A stretch of DNA of 64,000 nucleotides from Nannocystis sp. (GCA_016712315.1 JADJRG010000026.1:156371-220370), one strand, 5' to 3'. Positions 20,501 to 30,513 are shown, counted from the stretch's first letter. Made by a program: numbers and translations. Notes: a model not told the origin generated them from the letters alone.

Positions 20501-23500
20501 GGGGCCGCCCTCCAGATCGAGCTGAACGGCAAGGGGCTCCTCCGCCTGCGCCTCCCCGACGACCGCTTCGTGTGGATCGGCAAGATCTCGACGGAGTGGC
20601 AGCACCTGGCCGTGTGCTACGCGATGCCGCGGCTCACCGTCTACCTCGACGGCGCCCTCGTCGCCGCGCTCGACGACGCGGCGGCGCGGCCCAGCGGCTT
20701 CGCGCGCGTCGAGCTCGGCCGCGGGCTCTCGCTCGCGCGCGAGCCGAGGCTCTTCCGAGGGGGGCTCGCCGAGGTCCGCCTCTGGGATCGCTGCCTGGAG
20801 CCGGAGGAGGTCGTCGCTCGTATGCGACGCCGCGTCGATCCAGGCGCGACTGGCCTCCGCGCCTGCTGGCCGCTCGACGAGCGCGCCGGGACCCGCGCCG
20901 GCGAGGCGGTCAGCGGGGCAGCGCTGGTCCTCAAGGGGGGCGGGCGCTGGGGCGACGTCGGGCCCCGCCTGGTCGATTCTCGATCCGACCTTCGGGACAG
21001 GTTGTTCAGCCCGTCTCCGTACCACATGGCCCGGGTCGTCCTCGCGTCGGCGGGTGATCTCGTGGTCGAGGCGCCGATCTCGACCCCGCCGGCCCGCGCG
21101 GCGCGGACCCTCGAGGCGTGGTTCTTCGCCGATCAGGAGCTCGGCGCCCTGCCGATCGTCTCCCGCTCAGGACCCGCTCCGGAGGAGCACCGCTCGCTCG
21201 CCGTCGGCCCCGACGGGAGGCTCGCGGTCGAGGGCGGCGGCGCCTCGTGGCGGGGCACCCGGAGGCTCCACGCGCGGCGCTGGTACCACGTCGCGGTGAC
21301 CTTCGGCGCCGCGGGAGAGCCCGCGGGCGCCTGGATCGACGGCGCGGCGGAGCGGCTCTCTGACGCCGCGCCGGTCGAGCCACCGATCCGCCCCGTCGCC
21401 GCCGTCCGTCTCGCCGCCGACTTCCGCGGCCGCTGCGGCCGCGTCATGCTCTGCGACGTCCGGGTCTGGGCGCGCGAGCGGACGTCCGACGAGATCGCGG
21501 CGGCGCTCTACACCCGCCACGCCGGGATCGAGGCCGATCTCATCGGCCTCTGGCCGCTCGAGCACGCGGCGCTCCACGACTTCACCAGCTACCGCAACCA
21601 CGCGGCGCCCCGCGCCGGCCGGCCGGCCTTCCGGGTCTGCGATCACCTCTTCCCGGAGCCCGACTACCGTGACGCGTGGAGCTGCCACGGCGGTCCGTTG
21701 ACGACGCTGACCGACGATCCAGCCGCGCCGACGCTGATCGACGGCGCCGTCAACGGGCTCTGCGTCGAGCTCTGGTGTCGCCCGCAGAGCGGCGGGAGCG
21801 CCTGCCTCCTCGAGCTCCTCGACGACGGGGCTCCGCCGCTCCGCGTCCACCTCAGCGATGACCTCCGCGTCGCGATCGAGGTCACGCCCGGCCACCTCGA
21901 GCAGCTCGACGTGGCCCTGCCCCTGGGGCAGTGGACGCACGTGGCCATCACCCTCGCGGCCGACGGCGCGCTGAGCTCCTACCTCAACGGCTCCCTCGAG
22001 CAGGAGGTCTCGACCGATGGCGCTCGCCTCGAGCGGAGCGCGATCACCCTCGGGGGCTGGGCGGGTGAGATCGCCGAGGTCCGGGTCTGGAACAAGGTCC
22101 GGACGCAGGCTGAGGTGCGCGAGGCGCTCTTCACCGCGATCCGCGGCGCCCGGCCCAACCTGGCGGCGTGCTGGAGCGGGTCCTCGAGCGGCCTCTCCGA
22201 CCACAGCGGCCGCGGCCACCACATCCCCGCGGACGGGGCCTCGCGGCGCACGAGCGCGCCGACGCTGGTCCGCGCCGGGGCGGCGGTCGATGTGATCATC
22301 GGCGCCCGGCTCGACGGCGACGGGCCCGCGGAGTGCCTGCGCGGCAGGCTCTCCGACGTCCGCGTCTGGGAGATCGGCCTCGACGACGACACGGTCCGCG
22401 ATCAGATGTGCGTCGCCCTCTCCGGGGCGCCCCGTGGCCTCGCCGCGAACTGGCGCCTCGGTGGGATCTTCGACGACGGCGACGTGCGTTTCGCCCCGGA
22501 CTTCTCCCCCCATGAGATCCGCGCCGTGGTCTACGGCGACGTCTTCGTCGGCGCGCGGAGCCTCCCGCGGCGGACCGCGAAGGACCTCGACGTCGCGCTC
22601 TTCCGCAACGACGACCTCGTCGCGGTCAGCCCCAGGGGCCTCTACCGCGAGACCTTCGAGCTCCGCCTCGACGGCGGCGTCGATCCCGAGCCCTACGGGG
22701 CGGCGATGGCCGAGCTCTTCGTGCCTCGCTTCTGGGGGAAGGCGAGCCGCGTCGCCGAGGCCAAGCTGCCGATCGTCGCCGAGCACGTGTCGATCACCCC
22801 GATCGGCGCCGACGGCTGGTACCGCGTCGAGAGCCAGCTCGTCATCCCCGAGTCGGTCCGGCTGCTCCGGCTCTTCGAGCTCGCGGTCCGGCCGCTCCCC
22901 GGCTTCGCGTGGGAGGTGCTCGAGGTCCGCAAGCACCGCCTGATCAACGTCTCGGACGCGATCACGCGTGAGCGCTACCGAGAGGCGATCAGCCTCCCTC
23001 GCGCGGGCGGCGACCGCCGCGAAGGCGACGCGCGCCTCGCCGCCGTCGTCGCCGCGGAGCAGGCGCACCTCGAGCTCGTCGCTGCGATCACGTCGTTGAC
23101 CCGCCGGCTCGACGCCCTCGCCGACAAGATCGCCTACCAGGCCGAGCTCGACCAGCTCAGGACCCGTGAGGTCGAGCTGCGCGGCCTCCTCGCGGTGACC
23201 GCGCAGAAGCTCGTCGCGCTCGATGGCGACGTCACGAAGCACAAGTTCCGGATCGTCAACAACGACGGGAAGTACTGGCGCGTCGAGGGCACCGACCTGC
23301 GGGTCGGAGACGCCGCGAGCGCGCAGATCTACACCTGCACCCACCTCTTCGGAAACACCTACGATCTCCTCATCGACGGCAGGGTGTCGAACCCCGCACC
23401 GATGCCGTTTCCCCCGCAGCGCTGCCGCAGCGCGGGCGGGGGTAGGATCAGCCTCAGTGTCGCTGGCTGGAGGGGCTGGTCGCAGATCATGGACTCCGGG

Positions 23501-26500
23501 GGCCATAGCCTGATCACAGACGGCAACTTCGTGTGCGCGAAAAAGGCGTCGATGGGGTGGAGCTGGAAGTCGGTCGGTCTGATCTCCGACGCCCTCGTGA
23601 CCTTCGAGGAGCTGAAGCGCCGTCAGGGCGCCGACCAAGCCGAGCTAAGCAACAACCTGCAGCGGCAGAGCTACCTCGCGGGGCTCCTCGGCGGCCAGGA
23701 GAGCCCTGCCGCACTCACGCTCGAGCGCGACGCCCTCCGGCTCGAGGTGCCGGGGCGGCGCGCCGCCCTCGACGCCGCGAGCGCCGCCCTCGTCGACTTC
23801 ATCCGCGCCCAGCAGGCGCGCGCGCTGACGATGCCCGAGCTCCGTCGAGACGCACGCGGCCTCGCGACCCTCGGCCTCGAGCTGACCTACGTCGACCCCG
23901 CCGGCCCGCTCCACGTCAGCGAGAGCGTCGAGGGCGAGGTCCACCTGAGCTACGTCGACGCGGCCGGGCGGATGCGCTTGACCCGCTATGACGCCACCGC
24001 CGACGCCCGCAACGCGGCGTTTGAGCAGTGGATCCCCGACGGTCTCCGGGCTTGCCCCGACTTCTCCGCGTCGGCGGTCGAGCTCCGCTTCGCCCGCCCC
24101 CTGGCGCTCCCCGAGGACCTCTGGACGGTCGAGGTGTGGTTCCAGCACCCGCTGCCCGAGGGCGCCGGCGGCGAGTACCAGCTCCTCGTCGGCCGGGACG
24201 CGAGCAACGGCCCCCTGGTCGTCAAGCGCGGCGGCCAGCTCGGCTCCCTCATCGACGGCTACTTCCTCGACAGCGGCGTCGACCTCGACGTGCTCGCGCC
24301 AGGGTGGCACCACCTGGCCGTGACCGCTCGCCGGGGCGCGAGTCGCTTCTACGTCGACGGGCTCGCGGCCGGCCGCGAGGCGGCGGCGCGCGTCCGCGAC
24401 GTCCTCGGGCTCCAGGGCGCCCAGGACGGGGTCCGCGTCGAAGACCTCACGACCTTCCCGACCGAGCGCTTCACCGTCGACTTCTGGATCAAGACGACCG
24501 CCGCGACCGGGTGCATCTTCGCCTACGGCGGCGAGCTCCGGCTCTCCGATCCCGGGGCGCTCAAGCTCCGCCTCTTCGCCGACGTCGCGCTCGCGGAGAC
24601 GATCGCGATCAACGACGGGTACTGGCATCACGTCGTCCTCACCTGGAACAACGAGAGCGGCGAGCTCCGCCTCATCGTCGACGGCCAGCGCGCCCAGCTC
24701 GTCACCCAACACGCGGTCGGCAAGCGCCTGACCGCCGGCGCCGATCTCCTCCTCGGCCAGGCGCAGGACGCTGAGGGCGGGCTCATCGGCGGCGCGGCGC
24801 TGTCCTGCGAGCTCCACGCCTTCTCCCTCTGGGACAAGGACCTGCCCGCGCGCGACGGCCACGCGCCGATCATCGGCGACGAGCCCCACCTCGCCGGACA
24901 CTGGTCGATGCAGACGCGCGAAGAGACCGTGATCCGGTCCCTGCCCGGCGGCGTCGAAGAGGAGGAGGACATCGTCTGGGTGGTCGACGCCCGGGCGAAG
25001 GGCGGTCACCACGGGGTGCTCCTCGGCGGCGCCTCGCGGACGCTGCCCCCTGCCTTCAGCGGCGACCTCGAGCGCGCGGCCTACAGCGCCGGCGGGGCGC
25101 CGCCCCCAGGCCGCCTCGCCGAGCTCCGGGTGTGGAGCAGCGCGCTCGCCGACGACGAGCTCCTGGCCAACAGCAACGTCGCCCTCACTGGCTATGAACC
25201 CGAGCTCCTGCACTACTATCCGCTCGATGAGGCGGCGGGGGCGACGATCCGCGACCGCGCGGTCAACGACCCGATCCACGCGTCCCTCGGCGACGCTCGC
25301 TGGGTCGCCTGCACCGCGCCGATCGGCGCCACCTCGCCGCACCGCGCGCTGCGGACGCGGTCACTCGTGTCGGTCGACCGGATCCCCGAACGCTTCGCCG
25401 CGGGGATCACCTGCGAGTGCTGGCTCTTCGTCGCCGAGCCCGTCGGCGAGGGCGTCGTCGGCGAGCTCTTCGCTCAGCGGCACCGGGACCCGACCGTCGC
25501 CGCCTTCCAGATCCGGATCATCGGCGGCACCCACCGGGTCCAGGTCGGCTTCGACGACACCCTCGCGGGCTGGCGGGGCGTCGAGGTCGACGTCCCGCTC
25601 CCGCTCGGGACCTGGATCCACGTCGCCGTCGCCTTCGATCGCCGGCGGCTCCAGGTCTTCTTCGGCGGCGAGCTCGTCGCCGACGCGGAGGGGACCCCGT
25701 ACGCCTTCTCCGGGCGGCGGTCGCCGTGGGCGCTCGCCGATCTCAAGGGCTCGCAGTACGCGCTCACCGAGGTCCGGGTGTGGAACTATCGCCGCTCCCG
25801 GGAGGAGATCGCGGGCGCGCGCGAGTGCCCGCTCACCGGCCGGGAGGGCGGCCTCGTCGGCTACTGGGACACGCAAGACGCCGCCGACGGCGGACCTCGC
25901 GTCCGCGATCGCGCGGGCGCGCGCGACGCCCTCGTCCACGGCCCCGTCGACCGGGTCGCTTGCCCGCCGCTCAGCGCCGCCGACGGGGTCGTGACCTGCG
26001 AGTACGCGACCATCGGCGTCGATCCGCGCGACCTCAGCGCAAAGCAGTCGATGATGCGACGCCTCCGGGTCTTCTCTCGGGGCGGCGCGGTCAACGTCTG
26101 GCACGGCCAGCGGATCGAAGAGATGACCCTGACATGGGTGGGCAACGCGCAGTTCAACCCGACCCTCGTCGGCTACATCGAGGGCGCGCCACCCGTCCCA
26201 TCGGAGAACCTCACGGTCATGGACACCTACGTCGGCGCGACGTCGGTCCTGCTCAGCCAGAGCGAGGACATCCGCTACAGCTGGAGCATGTCCCGCGACC
26301 GCTCGAGCGGCGCCAGCCTCGACATGTTCGCCGGCGTCGCGTGGGATGTCAGCGCGGGCGCCGTCGTCCAGACGACGCTGACCAGCGGACGGGTCGGCGC
26401 CCGGGCCAACGTCTCGATGGTCGACGCGACCAGCCGAGCGAGCAACATCTCGGCCGAGTCGACCGTGACCAAGATCGACTCGATCAAGCTCACCGGCGCG

Positions 26501-27880
26501 ACCGAGGACAAGGCCCGCTTCCCGACGATCGGGCCCCGCTTCGTCCCGAAGAACGTCGGCTACGCCCAGGTGATCTCGGGGATGGCGGACGTCTTCCTGG
26601 TCAAGCTGAAGCGCAGCGGGCGGATGATCAGCTACGACATCCAGCCGGTCCCGGGCGTGCCGCTCGACGTCAACACGATCACCTTCATGATCAACCCGGC
26701 CTATCAGATGAGCGGGTCGCTCGACGGGACTATCGGGGCGATGGCGGCGGACGAGCGTTTTTACGGGCACGTCCCCGAGATGCGCGCGCAATACGGCTCC
26801 CTCTATCCTGCGAGCTACTTCCGGGTTCGGGAGGCGTACGCGCTCAAGGAGCAGATCGAGCGGATGGACGCCGAGCGCGAGGCCTACTTCAGGAACTTCG
26901 ACGCGAACGTCGCCGGCTTCGCCGGCCCCTCGCTGGGCGCGAGCGGCGGCGCCGGCGTCGGCCCGGTCGACGGCGGCGACGCGCCCGACGAGGGCGCGAT
27001 GAGCGACGAGGAGCGCGAGCAGTCGCAGGCGGAGCGCAAGGGCTCGGTGAAGAGCGACTCGGACGCGATGGGCAGGAGCCTGAGCGGTCAGGCGGACGAG
27101 CAGCGCGGAGCGATCGCGGGCGTCGGCGCGAGCCCCGAGGAGGAGGCGGCGTCGCTCGCCCAGCTCGAGTCGTGGCAGGCGCGGATGGAGGGCCTGCTGA
27201 CCCGCGCCGGCAAGCGCAACATCGTCAACACCTACGTCTGGGACGCCGATGGCGGCCTCTACGCCGAGGAGCAGAGCTTCGCGTCGACCGTCGAGCACAC
27301 GATCGGCGGCTCGTTCTCGATGGACTGGGGCGCGGGTCTCGAGCTCGACGTCACCGCCGGCAACGTCAACCTGATGCTGACCGCGCTCTACTCCGGCTCG
27401 ATGAGCCAGACCCTCTCGAAGACCGAGAGCTCGAGCACGGGCTTCTCGCTGAACGTCGATCTCAGCGGTGTCGAAGGTTCCGGGGTCACGGACTCGCGGG
27501 ACTACCCGCTCTCGCCCGGCGTCAAGGTCGATCGCTACCGGATGATGAGCTTCTTCCTCGAGGGGGCGACCCGCCACTTCGAGGACTTCTTCGACTACGT
27601 CGTCGATCCCGAGTGGCTGGCGAGCAACGACGAGGAGGCGAGGGCGCTGCGGATGGCGCGCGCCGGCCGGCCGAACAAGACCTGGCGGGTGCTCCACCGC
27701 GTGACCTACGTCGAGCGCCCGGCGCTCATGGGCTTCGGCGAGGGCGTCCGGCGCCCAGTGCCGGCCGCCGCCGACGTGATCGCCGGCTACATGGAGAAGC
27801 TCACCGCCCACCAGCTCAACCTCCAGGCGCAGATGGACGACGCCCTCGACATCCTGAGGGAGCTCGAGCCCGAGGGCTAG
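17582..27880 (+). CDS. giant multi-LamG protein (3432 residues)
   Basis: At least eight LamG/concanavalin-like modules are visible from the repeating pattern of YSVELWF or FTVDFWI, then WHHVALTYDG, then YVDGDL, then GRIAEVRLW, then GYWPLDE. Approximate residue ranges are 8-210, 798-915, 925-1110, 1170-1330, 1390-1530, 2160-2280, 2280-2440 and 2590-2770. Residues 210-790 are beta-rich with an inserted RVICASHDLVEGDEVQI barrel. A coiled coil (about 1815-1880) leads into a ricin/fascin-like block (KFRIVNNDGKYWRV). The last 630 residues contain YIEGAPPVPSENLT and long amphipathic strands, which I associate with large bacterial and fungal proteins of unknown or toxin-like function. There is no signal peptide, so export would need a non-Sec route. 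The long open frame without any break is notable in this window. Confidence 0.85.
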   Translation: MSEVTRPVLFFDGVESLVDLGKRPEHAIARDITIEAWVYATAETKWAGVVSRIWDTGTNESGYGICLNGQRGYFGAFVTTTGPSGNFDVYRSSGADTLPLNEWHHVALTYDGAAVRLYVDGDLRATFAQTGAILYTFDNALTIGVYRDDNERIHFTGRIAEVRLWSVVRTQAEVTATMSTPLAGDEHGLVGYWPLDEGEGAAAHDRSATLAHGTIVAGLWEVMPVPFAVAPPHPEPAPPHPEPAPPRALEPANVAPRSVVLRGAALRRIQAVTHEGKVLLFGIDAAGRVHYSVRQSGFESSALAGASISPGFEDWRLLPLAATIDDPSVRALEEATLTTTGVDQGGDPRPAEPLLRSRYAADDPGADPEGALALVSGLGHLYVFRQSRQGALLANRFILDGMTNQLVPKLEVRFQRSRQRHRPRSTTKRSRGDLQDVDTLGFKDIEKNNFYEPAVELSFIKGVDRGRFAVVLVPTADPDVSRWHIFHWDEGAKRLVLNSVCSSRAGLFDLRDRQILGPAAGADGARYSSASGIVTREIELDGRIVVDRFGAAAFHRQVEIQSDSGSQLCREGLQVMVAAPVADEEGVRTTAALCFAVGIDGELSRIERTPRLEDLRSIHREVLLPLNDLDGIRAYASAQPLAAGSVSGLHVGPDDRVLLRTESVVPDHLGPGGAIEVKHTRSFDGLHRVVAAGGDAIEIEAALRGREPGAWAEVRGHEAGLVFDGMITGYEVVGANRIRVICASHDLVEGDEVQISGLGAYDGTHTILEVDGERRAITLDVPWRGGEVIDIKSIKRRGLCFDGAGDYLLAEGVPRPPADWRRPFARTLSCWLNVASLDPRGQCLVMDRDGLVTLRLDESGRVEASARLSNGESLRVVDPSPLVADPRRWIHYTLVLTYEAAARESACRLYRDGRRVENVTPPAACLRLDGAGHLVGPGPEIAATDAYSVELWFRPEIMTQPISTGLFRCSSKGGAALQIELNGKGLLRLRLPDDRFVWIGKISTEWQHLAVCYAMPRLTVYLDGALVAALDDAAARPSGFARVELGRGLSLAREPRLFRGGLAEVRLWDRCLEPEEVVARMRRRVDPGATGLRACWPLDERAGTRAGEAVSGAALVLKGGGRWGDVGPRLVDSRSDLRDRLFSPSPYHMARVVLASAGDLVVEAPISTPPARAARTLEAWFFADQELGALPIVSRSGPAPEEHRSLAVGPDGRLAVEGGGASWRGTRRLHARRWYHVAVTFGAAGEPAGAWIDGAAERLSDAAPVEPPIRPVAAVRLAADFRGRCGRVMLCDVRVWARERTSDEIAAALYTRHAGIEADLIGLWPLEHAALHDFTSYRNHAAPRAGRPAFRVCDHLFPEPDYRDAWSCHGGPLTTLTDDPAAPTLIDGAVNGLCVELWCRPQSGGSACLLELLDDGAPPLRVHLSDDLRVAIEVTPGHLEQLDVALPLGQWTHVAITLAADGALSSYLNGSLEQEVSTDGARLERSAITLGGWAGEIAEVRVWNKVRTQAEVREALFTAIRGARPNLAACWSGSSSGLSDHSGRGHHIPADGASRRTSAPTLVRAGAAVDVIIGARLDGDGPAECLRGRLSDVRVWEIGLDDDTVRDQMCVALSGAPRGLAANWRLGGIFDDGDVRFAPDFSPHEIRAVVYGDVFVGARSLPRRTAKDLDVALFRNDDLVAVSPRGLYRETFELRLDGGVDPEPYGAAMAELFVPRFWGKASRVAEAKLPIVAEHVSITPIGADGWYRVESQLVIPESVRLLRLFELAVRPLPGFAWEVLEVRKHRLINVSDAITRERYREAISLPRAGGDRREGDARLAAVVAAEQAHLELVAAITSLTRRLDALADKIAYQAELDQLRTREVELRGLLAVTAQKLVALDGDVTKHKFRIVNNDGKYWRVEGTDLRVGDAASAQIYTCTHLFGNTYDLLIDGRVSNPAPMPFPPQRCRSAGGGRISLSVAGWRGWSQIMDSGGHSLITDGNFVCAKKASMGWSWKSVGLISDALVTFEELKRRQGADQAELSNNLQRQSYLAGLLGGQESPAALTLERDALRLEVPGRRAALDAASAALVDFIRAQQARALTMPELRRDARGLATLGLELTYVDPAGPLHVSESVEGEVHLSYVDAAGRMRLTRYDATADARNAAFEQWIPDGLRACPDFSASAVELRFARPLALPEDLWTVEVWFQHPLPEGAGGEYQLLVGRDASNGPLVVKRGGQLGSLIDGYFLDSGVDLDVLAPGWHHLAVTARRGASRFYVDGLAAGREAAARVRDVLGLQGAQDGVRVEDLTTFPTERFTVDFWIKTTAATGCIFAYGGELRLSDPGALKLRLFADVALAETIAINDGYWHHVVLTWNNESGELRLIVDGQRAQLVTQHAVGKRLTAGADLLLGQAQDAEGGLIGGAALSCELHAFSLWDKDLPARDGHAPIIGDEPHLAGHWSMQTREETVIRSLPGGVEEEEDIVWVVDARAKGGHHGVLLGGASRTLPPAFSGDLERAAYSAGGAPPPGRLAELRVWSSALADDELLANSNVALTGYEPELLHYYPLDEAAGATIRDRAVNDPIHASLGDARWVACTAPIGATSPHRALRTRSLVSVDRIPERFAAGITCECWLFVAEPVGEGVVGELFAQRHRDPTVAAFQIRIIGGTHRVQVGFDDTLAGWRGVEVDVPLPLGTWIHVAVAFDRRRLQVFFGGELVADAEGTPYAFSGRRSPWALADLKGSQYALTEVRVWNYRRSREEIAGARECPLTGREGGLVGYWDTQDAADGGPRVRDRAGARDALVHGPVDRVACPPLSAADGVVTCEYATIGVDPRDLSAKQSMMRRLRVFSRGGAVNVWHGQRIEEMTLTWVGNAQFNPTLVGYIEGAPPVPSENLTVMDTYVGATSVLLSQSEDIRYSWSMSRDRSSGASLDMFAGVAWDVSAGAVVQTTLTSGRVGARANVSMVDATSRASNISAESTVTKIDSIKLTGATEDKARFPTIGPRFVPKNVGYAQVISGMADVFLVKLKRSGRMISYDIQPVPGVPLDVNTITFMINPAYQMSGSLDGTIGAMAADERFYGHVPEMRAQYGSLYPASYFRVREAYALKEQIERMDAEREAYFRNFDANVAGFAGPSLGASGGAGVGPVDGGDAPDEGAMSDEEREQSQAERKGSVKSDSDAMGRSLSGQADEQRGAIAGVGASPEEEAASLAQLESWQARMEGLLTRAGKRNIVNTYVWDADGGLYAEEQSFASTVEHTIGGSFSMDWGAGLELDVTAGNVNLMLTALYSGSMSQTLSKTESSSTGFSLNVDLSGVEGSGVTDSRDYPLSPGVKVDRYRMMSFFLEGATRHFEDFFDYVVDPEWLASNDEEARALRMARAGRPNKTWRVLHRVTYVERPALMGFGEGVRRPVPAAADVIAGYMEKLTAHQLNLQAQMDDALDILRELEPEG

Positions 27881-27922
27881 GCCCCGGCGGAGGCGTCGGA
27901 GGGGGCACATGGGGGCACGACG

Positions 27923-28960
27923 ATGAGCGGCGACGACGAGGGGCGATCGAGGGGCGGCGGGTCGGCGGAGCGCGGCGACGTCGACGACGGCGGGGGCCGA
28001 CGGCCGCCGGGAGGGTCGAGGTCGCGGACGGAGAGCGCCCCGCGCAAGGCGACCAAGAGCGGGAGCAAGAAGCGGCCGAAGACCCGGGCGGCGAGGGAGG
28101 CGGAGCGCCTCCGGAGACCGTCCGCAGCGCTCGCCAAGGCCGGCCAGGAGCACGGAGATGCGCTCGCCAAGTCGGGCGCCAGGGGCTCGCCGGGCCGACG
28201 CCGCCCCCGACCGGGGCCCGCGCTCGGCGAAGATCGCGGTCCCGTGGACGAGAAGCACCGCGCCCCCGATGTCGAGCGCACCGCGTGCCTCACCCACGGC
28301 CTCCTGCCCGAGCACTTCCTCCACGCGGCTGAGGCAGGCGAGCTCCAGTCGCCCTCCCGTCGCGGCGAGAAGTCGAAGCGAGCCGGGGATCAGCGGGCCA
28401 ACGGCGGCACGGCGGTGTACACCCGCGCGATCGGCACGGAGCACGCGGACGTGCCTCCGCACGTCGCAGGCGTGGGCAGCGGCGCGAGCAAGGTGCAGGT
28501 GATCATGAGCCCTGAGATCCTCGAGGATGAGGACCACCAGTGGCGCGCCTCGACGTACGACCGCAACGGGTCGCTCCCGGGCTCCGTGCCCGCGGGGAAG
28601 CGGGAGCAGGACCTCTCGATCGAGGAGAAGTGGGGGAAGCAGACGAGGAGCGCGCGCAACCAGGAGTTCAACAAGACCGTGGAGACGGGGGGGGCAGCGC
28701 ACTTGCAGAACGAGCAGGCGCACTACGAGAGCATCCCCCTCAAGGGCACGGTCAGGGGGGTCGTCTGCACCGGCAAGGACGCCTTCGACAAGCTGATGGC
28801 GTCACCGCGCGCGACCCAGACCGACGCGACCCACGGGACCATCGAGATCGACGGCGAGCAGGTCCCGGTCGTATTCGTCGATGAGGCCAAGGACGACCGC
28901 AGTCTCCTCGACGTCTTGAAGGATGAAGGGATCGCCAACGAGGCCGGACAGGTGCGGTGA
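27923..28960 (+). CDS. basic protein with possible effector domain
   Basis: The protein is 345 residues and starts 43 bases after the giant gene on the same strand. The first 150 residues are Lys/Arg/Gly/Ser-rich and probably disordered (APRKATKSGSKKRPKTRAAR). The last 190 residues form a normal globular sequence (QVIMSPEILEDEDHQW, DLSIEEKWGKQTRSARNQEF, HYESIPLKGTVRGVVCTGKD, ATHGTIEIDGEQVPVVFVDE). The IEIDGEQVPVVFVDE ending looks like an alpha/beta enzyme or an ADP-ribosyl/deamidase-type toxin tail, but no catalytic motif can be assigned. Its position suggests it is a partner or cargo of the LamG protein. Function not known. Confidence 0.6.
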   Translation: MSGDDEGRSRGGGSAERGDVDDGGGRRPPGGSRSRTESAPRKATKSGSKKRPKTRAAREAERLRRPSAALAKAGQEHGDALAKSGARGSPGRRRPRPGPALGEDRGPVDEKHRAPDVERTACLTHGLLPEHFLHAAEAGELQSPSRRGEKSKRAGDQRANGGTAVYTRAIGTEHADVPPHVAGVGSGASKVQVIMSPEILEDEDHQWRASTYDRNGSLPGSVPAGKREQDLSIEEKWGKQTRSARNQEFNKTVETGGAAHLQNEQAHYESIPLKGTVRGVVCTGKDAFDKLMASPRATQTDATHGTIEIDGEQVPVVFVDEAKDDRSLLDVLKDEGIANEAGQVR

Positions 28961-29065
28961 GCCCGGCGCGGGCCGGCGGCCCTCCGCCCGGTCGGACCGC
29001 GCCGCCCCCGATGAGGTCGACGGTCGCCTGGCCAAGACCGAGGCCCATCTCTGGACGGGCACTAG

Positions 29066-30331
29066 CTAACGGACGAAGACCGCGAAGGCATCGCCGACGC
29101 CGATCGTCTTGTTCTGCACCGCTGTGGTCCAGTTGATGTAGGTATCGCCCGGCGCGTACATGATGCGGATCGGCACGGCGCCGCCGTTCGTGTCCCACAT
29201 GCAATTGTCCGGCGCGGTGTCGACGTTGAGCCAGCCCTGGTCGCCGGGGCAACCGTTGTAGTTGCGGTTGATGAAAAAGCGGCGTCCCGAGGTGATCTCG
29301 CCCGCGATCGAGTACTGGTTGAAGACCATCGCCGGCAGGTCGACGTACGACGACTCGACCAGGGTGTCGTTGCTGTACCAGTCCGTCGCCGTCGTACCCG
29401 TCGCGTCGTACTTCCAGAACTTGGCGATCTCCCCGGCCGTGTAGACGTGGACCCGGGCCTGGCTCACCTCGACCTGGTTCTGGTTCCAGGAGGTGCCGAC
29501 GAAGGCGCCGACGTAGTGCTTGTCCGCCTTCTCGACGTTGAGGAGCGATTCGTCGGCCTCGTTCATCGGGCCACCGTTCCAGAGCGTGAGCGCATCGCCC
29601 ATCACCCCGGAGCTGACCTTAAAGACCATCATCCAGCCGCCGCCGTCGGTCGTCTGATCGCAATAGGCGCGGAAGGGCTCGGCCGGGCCGTCGCCGTCGA
29701 GATCGAGGCTGTAGGCCCCCGACGGGGCCGCCGGGTCAGCCGCCAGGATCGCCGCGCAGCTCGCCGCGATCGCGCAGACGCCCGCGTCACAGAAGGCGCT
29801 CTCGCAGTCGCTGGAGGCCGCGCAGAGCAGGCCGGCCGCGCACTTCGAGCAGGTGGCGCCGCCGCAGTCGACGTCGGTCTCGGCGCCGCTGACCAGGCCG
29901 TCGGTGCAGGAGGGCGGCGCGCAGAGCTCGGTGCACTCGTCGTCGTTGGCCAGGTTGCCGTCGTCGCACTCCTCGACGCCGACCTGGACATGGCCGTCGC
30001 CGCAGACCGCGTCCTGGCAGGCGACGCAAGCGTCGTCATTCAAGGTGTTGCCGTCGTCGCAGGCCTCGCCGTCGTCGACCACCCCGTCGCCGCAGATCGG
30101 CCCGCTGGTGGTCTCACCGGTGCTCGTGACACCGCTCGTCGCGCCGGTGCTGGTGTCGGTGGTGTCGGTCGTGGTGGACGTGGTGGACGTGGTGGTCGTC
30201 GCGTCGGTGCCAGTCGAGCCGTCGCTGGTCGACTCTCCGGTCATGGTCATCCCGGAGCTCCCGTTGTTGGTTGACGGGCACGCGACGAGCACGAGGAGAG
30301 AGAATGGGACTACTACAGAGATGCATCGCAT
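29066..30331 (-). CDS. lipoprotein with cysteine repeats and fibrinogen-like domain
   Basis: Lipobox (LLVLVACP), a Thr/Ser/Gly linker of about 60 residues, then two myxobacterial Cys-rich repeats (ICGDGVVDDGEACDDGN, VCGDGHVQVGVEECDDGN) and a third Cys module (DVDCGGATCSKC). The rest is a fibrinogen-like domain beginning with the SCAAILAADP, YCDQTTDGGGWMMV signature and containing GQDQG-like and CMWDTNGG segments. The protein should face the outer surface, where fibrinogen-like domains bind sugars or proteins. It follows the FG-GAP kinase on the same strand with a 182-base gap, so it is probably separately transcribed. Confidence 0.85.
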   Translation of the reverse strand: MRCISVVVPFSLLVLVACPSTNNGSSGMTMTGESTSDGSTGTDATTTTSTTSTTTDTTDTSTGATSGVTSTGETTSGPICGDGVVDDGEACDDGNTLNDDACVACQDAVCGDGHVQVGVEECDDGNLANDDECTELCAPPSCTDGLVSGAETDVDCGGATCSKCAAGLLCAASSDCESAFCDAGVCAIAASCAAILAADPAAPSGAYSLDLDGDGPAEPFRAYCDQTTDGGGWMMVFKVSSGVMGDALTLWNGGPMNEADESLLNVEKADKHYVGAFVGTSWNQNQVEVSQARVHVYTAGEIAKFWKYDATGTTATDWYSNDTLVESSYVDLPAMVFNQYSIAGEITSGRRFFINRNYNGCPGDQGWLNVDTAPDNCMWDTNGGAVPIRIMYAPGDTYINWTTAVQNKTIGVGDAFAVFVR

Positions 30332-30513
30332 GCCGACTCCTGAAGCATGATCCGTGCCAATGTGGGCATGTCATGAGTTTAATATTTTATCTCAGGGAGC
30401 CGCAGCGGGCGCCCACCGTCCGTCGTCGCTTCGGCCGCGGGCGCCCACCGCCCGAGCCGACCGTCGACGGCCTAACGATCCATGAAGTAGGACGGCGGGC
30501 GCGCCGGACCCGC

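Noticed and set aside
17780..21025. Very long minus-strand open frame inside the LamG gene
   Set aside because: It is antisense to recognisable LamG domains and its sequence has no fold pattern. High GC makes such frames common here.
25361..28723. Minus-strand open frame of more than 1000 codons
   Set aside because: Same reason: shadow of the LamG gene and its neighbour.
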